DNA of 34,643 nucleotides from Planctomycetota bacterium (GTDB taxonomy: Bacteria > Planctomycetota > Planctomycetia > Planctomycetales > Planctomycetaceae), in contig QWQG01000252.1 of the NCBI GenBank assembly GCA_003670925.1, positions 1 through 34,643 of the forward strand, given 5' to 3'. Made by a program: the position numbers and the translations under genes. This document shows positions 1 through 7,036 of the stretch, piece by piece; the stretch's first letter is position 1; each line of letters begins with the position of its first letter. The notes under the pieces are model-generated. The model saw only the letters and a program-made list of their open reading frames with translations. It was not told the DNA's origin and searched no databases.

Positions 1-102
1 CATCAAGAAATAAACCAAATGGCCATCCGGCAGCCAGTCCTGCGGCGATGGCGGAAACAGCCAGCTCTGATCCGGACTCCATTCACGAAACGTTCGACTC
101 AT
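1..102 (-). CDS. Partial IS transposase, N-terminal 34 residues (IS1182/IS5-like)
   Basis: The reading frame starts at an ATG at 102 and runs off the left edge, so only 34 residues are visible. The segment carries the pattern W-S-P-D-Q-x-W-L-x-P-P-S-x-x-D-W-L-P-x-x-H-L-V-Y-F. This is the usual opening of IS1182-type and related DDE transposases, in which a 'DQ..LLPPS..DWLPEDHL' block begins the protein. The catalytic domain lies outside the window, so it is not known whether the gene is intact. The direction means the element extends to the left and that its end should lie between here and about position 245. I am fairly sure of the family resemblance but not of the exact IS family. Confidence 0.6.
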   Translation of the reverse strand, partial: MSRTFREWSPDQSWLFPPSPQDWLPDGHLVYFLM

Positions 103-456
103 CCTTGACCTCGACTCCACGTCGCGCGAAAAACGGCTGAAGAAAGCTGCTAAAAATCAAACGCAACAGCAGCGGCGGCGGTTTTTAGCGCATTGCCGCA
201 GTAATTTGCAGGTCGGACGAGGTATCGGGACAGACTCCTAGGGCCGATTATAAGGGCTGAAACGTGGAAGCCGTATGATTCTGGGATGCGACTATTTGAC
301 AACGGGGCGGGTGCGACGGTAAAACAGGAAGTCACGGGGGACACGTGCGAATATCCCGTGGAAATCGAGTATCGGTGTTCAGCAGATCGTGACGGGGTTG
401 CGTCAATTGCTGATTGAAATCATAGTCATCATTCGCCTCAGAAGTTGAGTTTTCTT
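103..456. other. Intergenic region; probable IS end, no gene
   Basis: This holds the leader of the left-edge transposase and the upstream region of the secreted protein at 457. A G-G-G-A-C-A-G-A-C-T-C-C stretch near 228-239 resembles motifs I associate with ends of planctomycete mobile elements, so the right terminus of the IS may be near there. The other end is not in the window and the inverted repeat cannot be confirmed. No convincing ORF, tRNA or promoter is seen. Confidence 0.35.
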
Positions 457-1329
457 ATGAAACTGTTTATTCGAATCTGCCTTTCGTTGTGTGCTGCGGC
501 TGTGTTTGCGACCTCTGCGAATGCACAATATTGGAATCCGTGGAGTGGGTGGTGGGGCGCGGGCTATTATGGAAGCCCCGTGTATGCTGCCCCGGTCTAC
601 ACAACCTATTATGGATCGTACAACTCCGGATTTTCGTCTTATGGCGGTTGCTGTGCAACGTCTTGCTGTGATGCATGCAGTTCAGGCTGCAGTTCAGGTT
701 CATGTGGTTCAGGTTCGTGTGGTTCAGGTTCGTGTGGTTCAGGTTCGTGTGTGGGAAGTACGTCAAGTGGTTCGTTAAAACCGTCTCAGGATCCGATCTC
801 AGACAAGAAGTCACCCGCCTACGAAGGCGAGACTCGTTCACGAGAATTCAATTCGGACGCAGTATCTCCTCGGACCCCAGCGACTGAGGATGCTCTGGAC
901 GACCGCACCGATCAGTTCCGCAGTCCACGGCCGAATCCTGGCACTGGCACAAAGATGTTTGATGAAACTGTTGATCCGGCACGGGAACGGGCAAATCAAA
1001 AGCCACCAATGATCGATCCTCTGGACGGAAAGGCACTTGACCCAATTGAGAGCAGTCCCGTGACACCAATTGATGAAAAGACATTCTTCGAGGACACTTC
1101 CAAACCAGACAACAGTGTTTCCCGTGGGCGTGATGCCGTCATCGCCCGCACTGGTTCCCTAAGTGAAGTAATCGCACCAAAGCGTTTGGCATCGCGTTTC
1201 TTGCCAGCCACAAAGCATGCTGCTTCCAGCAGCAAACTGGCCGACAAGTCCTACGACGCGAAGTCTGATTCACCGCGACCAATTCGTTGGATTTCTGCAC
1301 CCCTTGCGGATGGCCATGTGCAATTGTGA
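457..1329 (+). CDS. Secreted Cys/Ser/Gly-rich hypothetical protein
   Basis: I do not recognise a named family. The ATG at 457 gives a clear signal peptide (basic start MKLFIR, hydrophobic core, probable cleavage after ATSANA). A TTG at 445 in the same frame would only add four residues. The mature N-terminus is rich in Tyr, Gly and Trp. It is followed by a Cys-rich segment (residues about 65-100) with repeated S-C-G-S-G units encoded by a 15-bp tandem repeat. The remainder is hydrophilic, with many Asp, Pro, Ser and Arg and no visible domain, so it is probably disordered. The high cysteine content suggests a cross-linked or metal-binding envelope protein, which would fit the cysteine-rich envelope of planctomycetes, but that is inference. 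A strong terminator follows 32 bases after the stop. Confidence 0.75.
   Translation: MKLFIRICLSLCAAAVFATSANAQYWNPWSGWWGAGYYGSPVYAAPVYTTYYGSYNSGFSSYGGCCATSCCDACSSGCSSGSCGSGSCGSGSCGSGSCVGSTSSGSLKPSQDPISDKKSPAYEGETRSREFNSDAVSPRTPATEDALDDRTDQFRSPRPNPGTGTKMFDETVDPARERANQKPPMIDPLDGKALDPIESSPVTPIDEKTFFEDTSKPDNSVSRGRDAVIARTGSLSEVIAPKRLASRFLPATKHAASSSKLADKSYDAKSDSPRPIRWISAPLADGHVQL
703..747 (+). repeat. Tandem 15-bp repeat, three perfect copies
   Basis: The unit TGTGGTTCAGGTTCG occurs at 703-717, 718-732 and 733-747, preceded by degenerate copies from about 673. It encodes the Cys-Gly-Ser-Gly-Ser repeat of the secreted protein. Its length is a multiple of three, so copy-number change would keep the frame. 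Confidence 0.9.
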
Positions 1330-1361
1330 GCATAGCCGTTGGTTGGCCCTTTGTTGAACTA

Positions 1362-1391
1362 GAAAGCCCCAGAGTCCGCTCTGGGGCTTTC
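1362..1391. terminator. Bidirectional intrinsic terminator between convergent genes
   Basis: A perfect 13-bp stem (1362-1374 pairing with 1379-1391) with a TCCG loop lies between the convergent genes ending at 1329 and 1396. The stem carries GAAA/TTTC at its base, giving a short U-run in both directions. Position and symmetry fit a shared terminator. Confidence 0.8.
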
Positions 1392-1395
1392 CTCA

Positions 1396-2721
1396 TTAAC
1401 GACTGTACCAACTGCAGAGCGCCGAGACCTGTTGCATTGTGGCGAGTTGTTGAACGCGTTTTTTGGCACTAGGCATGCCAAGCGCGGGTGAATATCCGAA
1501 GTTGTGGTCGAGCGTGGCGAGTGCAGCCTGAACATCTGGCAGTGAGATGGTCTGGCGTCCGTTGCGTGCCGCGCGCATGCGTGCGACCCATAACGTCGCG
1601 GGATACATCAATGCCAGACTTTGAAATCCATCAATGAACGGCATGTCGTAGCACGCACGACCACAAAAATGCAGGCCTTGCAATTTGACGCGAAAATAAC
1701 GCACGAACAACTCGTCGAATTCAGGGTTCCGTCCGCCGAACTCATGTTCCAGTTGGGCGAACGTCGGCATTGTAGCCAAACTTGCCGGAGCAGATTCAGG
1801 AACTATCGCTGAACGGCCAGAAAACGCGATCCGCACCGAGATTGGATCGGCCATGATCGGAATGCGCCCACGTCCCAAGGTGAAACGGATGCCATCACTC
1901 AGCAATCGTATGCGGCCCATAAAACCACTGCGCGCTGTCATGTCGGTATCGTGTCGTAGGAGTTGCGCCACCAACTGCCGAAACATTGTGCTTCCAAAAC
2001 CTGTTGGCTGAACCAGCGGCAAGTCATCGTCCGGCTGCGCGCGGACTGATGCCTCATGCAGAACTGGCAGGAGGTTTTTAAGTTGGTCACCGATGATTGT
2101 TTCGGGTGGAACTTTTTCCAGCAGATCAATCCAAGTCAGCACGCGCAGTAACCGAGTTACAAAACTCACATTTCCGACAGAAAGTCCACGTTCCACAAAC
2201 GCCAGCAGCAGCATCACGTCCGGCCAAGTGACTAGTTGCTTAAGGGTGGAAAGCCGCGGTGGCATGAGTGCTTGGTAGTTCGATGGGACAATTTCGCGTG
2301 CAAGTTGCTCGAGGGTCTGGCGTTGCTGAGTGACCGCCTCTCCGAGATTTTGCACCACCGAAGGGCAACTGAACCGTAGACTCACCGTCACCGAATTTCC
2401 TGCAGGATGCACGGCGTACGGATAGGCTCGACACGCTAGCGGTTTCGCTGCTTCACCGAACTTTGAATGAATGCGGCACAGGCCGTGATCATCTAGAAAC
2501 ACGCACGCACCATCGGCTTGGTGATTGAGTCGAAAATCTGAGCCATGAACGACAATTAATGGCCGGTCGTCAGTAACTCCATCTGCTGCCGTCCACTGGT
2601 GTTTATCGATCCGCGTCTTTTCCTCTGCCGTGATGACGATCTGATGCTCTCGGCAGCAGCCACCGCAATTATGACAGCTCCAGTTCTGGAGAATCGGCAG
2701 GACGACGCCCGGACGAGCCAT
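1396..2721 (-). CDS. YkgJ-like cysteine-cluster protein
   Basis: This 441-residue protein starts with a Cys cluster (C-H-N-C-G-G-C-C at residues 16-23). A second set follows around residues 70-100 (CVFLDD...LCRIH...LACRAYPY). This is the pattern of the YkgJ/FliB-like CxxCxxCC domain (UPF0153), thought to bind zinc or an Fe-S cluster. The remaining ~330 residues show no domain I can name, so the protein is much longer than the minimal family member. No signal peptide is visible, so it is probably cytoplasmic. It begins only 6 bases after the thiC stop on the same strand and so is most likely co-transcribed with thiC. A role linked to thiamine or Fe-S handling is a guess from position alone. 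Confidence 0.8.
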   Translation of the reverse strand: MARPGVVLPILQNWSCHNCGGCCREHQIVITAEEKTRIDKHQWTAADGVTDDRPLIVVHGSDFRLNHQADGACVFLDDHGLCRIHSKFGEAAKPLACRAYPYAVHPAGNSVTVSLRFSCPSVVQNLGEAVTQQRQTLEQLAREIVPSNYQALMPPRLSTLKQLVTWPDVMLLLAFVERGLSVGNVSFVTRLLRVLTWIDLLEKVPPETIIGDQLKNLLPVLHEASVRAQPDDDLPLVQPTGFGSTMFRQLVAQLLRHDTDMTARSGFMGRIRLLSDGIRFTLGRGRIPIMADPISVRIAFSGRSAIVPESAPASLATMPTFAQLEHEFGGRNPEFDELFVRYFRVKLQGLHFCGRACYDMPFIDGFQSLALMYPATLWVARMRAARNGRQTISLPDVQAALATLDHNFGYSPALGMPSAKKRVQQLATMQQVSALCSWYSR

Positions 2722-2727
2722 GATGCC

Positions 2728-4536
2728 TCAATCCCGCGGAGTTTCCAGTTGCACGACTTGGATATTCTTCGCGGCATCGGCATCGACGTAGTCGCTGTGA
2801 CAGTTCCCTTTGCCGTCGTCGGCACCGACAGATTTCTTTGTCTTACTGGCCAGCCGATGAATTTCATCCGGGGACAAGACGCCCCGTTTTTGCAGAATCT
2901 CTTGTTGCTCAGCAGTCAATGCAGCGGTGACTTTTGCCTTTTCCCATTCGAATTCTTTGGCTTTGCCACTCGCGAATTCCTGAATCTCCTTGCTGATTCG
3001 CACACTACACCAGTCATGACCGCACATCGCACAAAAGTCGGTATCCACATCAAGATCTTCGTCGTGATACGCCCGCGCCGTATCGGGATCAAAACTCAGA
3101 TCAAAATGCTTTTGCCAATTGAGCGCCGCGCGAGCTTTGGTGAGTTCATCATCGCGATCGCGAGTTCCGGGAATTCCCAATGCCACGTCGGCTGCATGTG
3201 CCGCGATCTTGTAGGCCACGCACCCTTGCTTGACGTCGTCCTTCTTTGGCAGGCCCAGATGTTCCTTCGGTGTCACATAGCACAGCATGCTGGCTCCATG
3301 CCAAGCAGCGTTCGTAGCGCCGATGCAGCTCGTAATATGGTCGTAGCCCGGAAACATGTCCGTCACGAGCGGCCCGAGCACATAGAACGGGGCACCGTGA
3401 CACAGCGTTCGCTGCAGCTTCATGTTGAATTCAATCTGATCCAACGGCACATGCCCCGGTCCCTCAACCATGACCTGCACACCCTTCCGCCATGCGCGTT
3501 CGGTAAGTTCTCCCAAGGTCGATAACTCCGCCAGTTGCGCGATATCAGTCGCATCCGCCAGTCCACCGGGTCGCAGTCCATCACCGATACTGAATGTGAC
3601 GTCGTGCTGCCGCATGACGTCACAGATGTCTTCCCAATGCGTATACATCAAGTTCTGTTTGTCATGATGAATCATCCACTTGGCCAGCAGCGAACCACCA
3701 CGGCTGACAATGCCGATCAGACGATCGCGCACGTATTGCAAATGTTCATGCAGCACTCCCGCATGAATGGTGAAATAGTCAACACCCTGCCGCGCCTGAT
3801 GCTCGAGGGTCTCAAGCACCATTTCCATGGTCAGGCTCTCAATGCGTCGCCCAATGATCATGGCATAGATGGGGACCGTGCCGATCGGAACAGTACTGTT
3901 GCGCACAAGGGCATCACGGCAGGCATCTAGGTCGCCGCCAGTGGAAAGATCCATGACGGTGTCTGCGCCCCAACGTTCGGCCCACTGAAGTTTTTCTACT
4001 TCTTCGTCAGTCCCGGATGAGACCGGTGATGCGCCCATATTGGCGTTGATCTTGGTGCGTGAGGCACGGCCAATGCACATCGGTTCCAGTCGATACTTGA
4101 GGTGCTGCTTGTTGGCCGGGATCACCATGCGCCCCGCAGCAACTTCATCCCGGATTTGTTCCGCGGTCAAATGCTGTTCTCGTTCTGCAATCCGGTGCAT
4201 TTCGGGTGTTATGATTCCGAGCCGCGCGAATTCGAGTTGTGTACACGCATCAAAACCCGCCGGAGCGTGCCATGCCCCAGCATGTTCATAGTTCTCTTCA
4301 AAGCCCGCCCGCAACGTCCAATTGACTGGCATGAAATCCCATGCTGTTTTGTCCGATGGCAGCGGCATTCCGGGAGTGTCGGGTGACGAATACGTCAACG
4401 CACCCTGCCGTCCCGCTGCGATTTTTGGCGCGCGGGCGAAACTGCCACGCGTCGTGCCAGCGTGACTGCTGCTGGGATCTGACGCCACAATTTTTGGCAG
4501 AAACTCGGCAATTCGTTCGACGTGATTCAGACTCAT
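2728..4536 (-). CDS. thiC: Phosphomethylpyrimidine synthase ThiC
   Basis: ThiC is a radical-SAM enzyme that converts aminoimidazole ribotide into hydroxymethylpyrimidine phosphate in thiamine biosynthesis. The 602-residue protein has the family hallmarks [28 protein letters not shown] and [16 protein letters not shown]. It also has the C-terminal cluster C-A-M-C-G-H-D-W-C (C502, C505, C510), which is the CX2CX4C ligand set for the 4Fe-4S cluster. I chose the ATG at 4536 because AGGGAAG lies just upstream; an in-frame start 21 residues earlier (4599) has no such site. The gene is upstream of, and 6 bases from, the Cys-cluster gene. I could not find a THI-box (TPP riboswitch) in its leader. Identification is very secure. 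Confidence 0.97.
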   Translation of the reverse strand: MSLNHVERIAEFLPKIVASDPSSSHAGTTRGSFARAPKIAAGRQGALTYSSPDTPGMPLPSDKTAWDFMPVNWTLRAGFEENYEHAGAWHAPAGFDACTQLEFARLGIITPEMHRIAEREQHLTAEQIRDEVAAGRMVIPANKQHLKYRLEPMCIGRASRTKINANMGASPVSSGTDEEVEKLQWAERWGADTVMDLSTGGDLDACRDALVRNSTVPIGTVPIYAMIIGRRIESLTMEMVLETLEHQARQGVDYFTIHAGVLHEHLQYVRDRLIGIVSRGGSLLAKWMIHHDKQNLMYTHWEDICDVMRQHDVTFSIGDGLRPGGLADATDIAQLAELSTLGELTERAWRKGVQVMVEGPGHVPLDQIEFNMKLQRTLCHGAPFYVLGPLVTDMFPGYDHITSCIGATNAAWHGASMLCYVTPKEHLGLPKKDDVKQGCVAYKIAAHAADVALGIPGTRDRDDELTKARAALNWQKHFDLSFDPDTARAYHDEDLDVDTDFCAMCGHDWCSVRISKEIQEFASGKAKEFEWEKAKVTAALTAEQQEILQKRGVLSPDEIHRLASKTKKSVGADDGKGNCHSDYVDADAAKNIQVVQLETPRD

Positions 4537-5006
4537 CAATACTTCCCTGGGCGTTACTTCTGAGCGCAATACGATGCACCAAGTGTGCGATTTGCACATA
4601 CCCTCGAATCGTACTCGTCAGCCAGCAATTTGCAACGAGTTGTGATGTGAAAGAACAGAAAGGCCAATCCTGCGAGTCCAGCGGCATAATTCCGGGCTCC
4701 GAATGCTCAAACGGAGTCAAAAGCTGGTAAATCATCCAGGGTTCCGTGGCATGACCATGAAACACGGTCGCAGCGAAGGTTATCGTCTCTTTGCAATCAT
4801 TCGACAATTAACGTCCGACGCGAATATCTCGGATACGAAAATTCACGCCCTAGGAATCGCAGTTTTGGGCCAACACCTGAAATTATGCAATCGACTTTCG
4901 GTAGGAAGACAAGGAGGCGACTTCTGATTACAATCGACCTCGTCGGTCTCGAGTCCCGCGGTGGAACTCGTTCTTCCGCACACACCTGCCACGCAAAGTT
5001 CAATCG
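4537..5006. other. Divergent intergenic region between thiC and the DUF1080 fusion gene
   Basis: This 470-base region must hold the promoters of two divergent genes. I looked on the minus strand for the conserved TPP riboswitch blocks (CTGAGA and the ACCTGATCTGGATAATGCCAG-like helix) and found neither. The AATTATGCCGCTGG segment (complement around 4680-4694) is only a partial resemblance to the second block. I see no convincing -35/-10 pair and no ORF with coding character. Confidence 0.5.
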
Positions 5007-6947
5007 ATGCAACTTTTCACGCGAATTATCTTCGTTTTTGTCTCCACAACCCTGATGCAAACGTCCGGTGCGGTCTGTCTTGCTGACGAGACGCTCAACA
5101 GTCTGAGCGAAGCTGAAAAACGTGGCGGCTGGGGCCTGTTGTTCGACGGGAAAACCACGCACGGTTGGCGCAGCTATCGCGCTGAAAAAATGAGCGAGGG
5201 TTGGGCCGCAGTGGATGGTGTGCTCGAACGCGTCAGTAAAGCAGCTGGTGATATTGTCACCACGGAACAGTACGAAAACTTTGAATTGTCATTGGAATAC
5301 CGCATCTCGAAAGGCGGCAACAGTGGCATCATGTTTCATGTGACCGAAGATCAGCCACAGCCATGGCACAGCGGGCCAGAGCTGCAGATTCAGGACAATG
5401 TGGATGGCCACGATCCGCAAAAATCCGGATGGTTGTATCAACTCTACAAGCCTGTCAAACCAGCTTGGGCGACACAGTTTGAAAACCAAGTCGGATTCAA
5501 AGGCAGCGACATGGACGATGCCACTCGACCAGCCGGGGAATGGAATCACGTCTACCTACGAATCTCGCCTCGACAATGTGAAGTGGCGATCAATGGCGTT
5601 AGCTATGTTTACTTCCACAAAGGAGACGAGGAGTGGAATGAGCGAGTTGCCGCCAGCAAGTTCGCGGCCTTCCCACTGTTCGGCAAGGCGACAAAAGGAC
5701 ATATCTGCTTGCAAGACCACGGTGATCCTGTGGCCTATCGGAATCTTAAAATTCGTGTGCTGTCAAAGGACGGCGGAGTCGCCGATCCAAGCGATGGCCA
5801 ATTACCTCTGACGGGTGTCGTTGCTTTTCCTGATTTAAAATGGGAAGGTTTCGAGGGTGCCGATGAAAACGGCAAACTCACGACTCTCCGGCCGCTAGTG
5901 TTGACTCACGCCGGCGATGGGAGCAATCGGAATTTTGTGGCCACGCAGCGGGGTTCCATCTATGTGTTCCCGAATGATCCCCGCGCTCAACTGGCGACCC
6001 TGTTCATGGATATTCGTGATCGGGTTCAGGACTTTTCCAAAGATAATGAAGAAGGCTTGCTTGGGTTCGCGTTGCACCCAAACTACAAAAAGAATGGCCA
6101 GTTTTACGTGTATTATAGTTCGGCAGCGGAACCACGCACGTCGATCGTTTCACGGTTCAACGTATCCGCCGCCGATCCGAATCGAGCTGACCCGGCCAGC
6201 GAACAGATCGTCATGAAGATTCCTCAACCGTTTTCCAACCACAACGGTGGTTCGATCGCGTTTGGACACGACGGATATCTGTACATCGCACTCGGCGATG
6301 GCGGCGGCCGCAACGATCCGCTGGGCCATGGCCAGAATTTAAAAACTTGGATGGGCTCTCTGCTCCGCATCGACGTCGATCACCATCAGGACGGCAAAAA
6401 TTACGCCATTCCGGCGGATAATCCGTTTCTTCATCGTGAGGGCGCTCAGCCGGAAATCTACGCATACGGATTCCGTAATATTTGGCGATTGAGCGTCGAT
6501 CGCAAGACTGGTGAAATTTGGGCGGCTGACGTTGGGCAGGATTTCTGGGAAGAAATCAACATTGTAAAACCCGGCGGCAACTACGGCTGGAGCATTCGCG
6601 AAGCATCCTATCCGTTCAACAACAAGTCCTTCCAACCGGCTGATCCACCGCTCGCACCGATCTGGGAATACGACCACCAGCTTGGCAAGTCGATCACAGG
6701 CGGGTTCGTCTATCGCGGCTCAAGACTGCCCGAACTGGAGGGATTGTATCTGTATGCCGACTTCATTAGCGGCAAGATCTGGGCCCTGAAATATGACGAA
6801 GCCAGCGGAAAAGTTACCAGCAACATGGGTGTTGGCACAACCGGATTTCCGGTACTTGCGTTCGGCGAAGACGAAGCCGGTGATGTGTATTACATGCTGG
6901 AAACTGTCGATGGGAAAGGGATCTATCGCTTCGAGCGTGTTCCCTAG
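5007..6947 (+). CDS. Exported DUF1080 (3-keto-disaccharide hydrolase) / PQQ-type sugar dehydrogenase fusion
   Basis: The 646-residue protein has a signal peptide (residues 1-26, probably cut before DETLN) and two modules. Residues about 41-253 form a DUF1080 / 3-keto-disaccharide hydrolase, concanavalin-like fold (LLFDGKT.HGW, GGNSGIMFHV, DHGDPVAYRNLKIR). Residues about 266-645 form a glucose/sorbosone dehydrogenase beta-propeller. It shows HNGGSIAFGHDGYLYIALGDGGG, the YAYGFRNIWR block and W-A-A-D-V-G-Q, typical of soluble PQQ aldose dehydrogenases. The protein should act in the periplasm, oxidising a sugar at one site and possibly cleaving a 3-keto glycoside at the other. That pairing is plausible but inferred. 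The ATG follows no strong Shine-Dalgarno. The gene stands alone, 89 bases before the peptidase gene. Domain calls are secure; substrate is unknown. Confidence 0.9.
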   Translation: MQLFTRIIFVFVSTTLMQTSGAVCLADETLNSLSEAEKRGGWGLLFDGKTTHGWRSYRAEKMSEGWAAVDGVLERVSKAAGDIVTTEQYENFELSLEYRISKGGNSGIMFHVTEDQPQPWHSGPELQIQDNVDGHDPQKSGWLYQLYKPVKPAWATQFENQVGFKGSDMDDATRPAGEWNHVYLRISPRQCEVAINGVSYVYFHKGDEEWNERVAASKFAAFPLFGKATKGHICLQDHGDPVAYRNLKIRVLSKDGGVADPSDGQLPLTGVVAFPDLKWEGFEGADENGKLTTLRPLVLTHAGDGSNRNFVATQRGSIYVFPNDPRAQLATLFMDIRDRVQDFSKDNEEGLLGFALHPNYKKNGQFYVYYSSAAEPRTSIVSRFNVSAADPNRADPASEQIVMKIPQPFSNHNGGSIAFGHDGYLYIALGDGGGRNDPLGHGQNLKTWMGSLLRIDVDHHQDGKNYAIPADNPFLHREGAQPEIYAYGFRNIWRLSVDRKTGEIWAADVGQDFWEEINIVKPGGNYGWSIREASYPFNNKSFQPADPPLAPIWEYDHQLGKSITGGFVYRGSRLPELEGLYLYADFISGKIWALKYDEASGKVTSNMGVGTTGFPVLAFGEDEAGDVYYMLETVDGKGIYRFERVP

Positions 6948-7036
6948 GGATTGCTCCGCACTTAGGCGAACGCAATCCCCCACGCAGGCTTCAGGTGCTG
7001 ACAGCTAGTGACCGGTGACTGAAGGAAAGAGTTTTC

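Noticed and set aside
2599-3525. 308-residue plus-strand ORF antisense to thiC
   Set aside because: It lies wholly opposite thiC and the start of the Cys-cluster gene, whose protein motifs are unmistakable; its own translation has no domain or ribosome site.
4670-4700. Partial resemblance to the second TPP riboswitch block upstream of thiC
   Set aside because: The CTGAGA block and correct spacing are missing, so a riboswitch is not supported.
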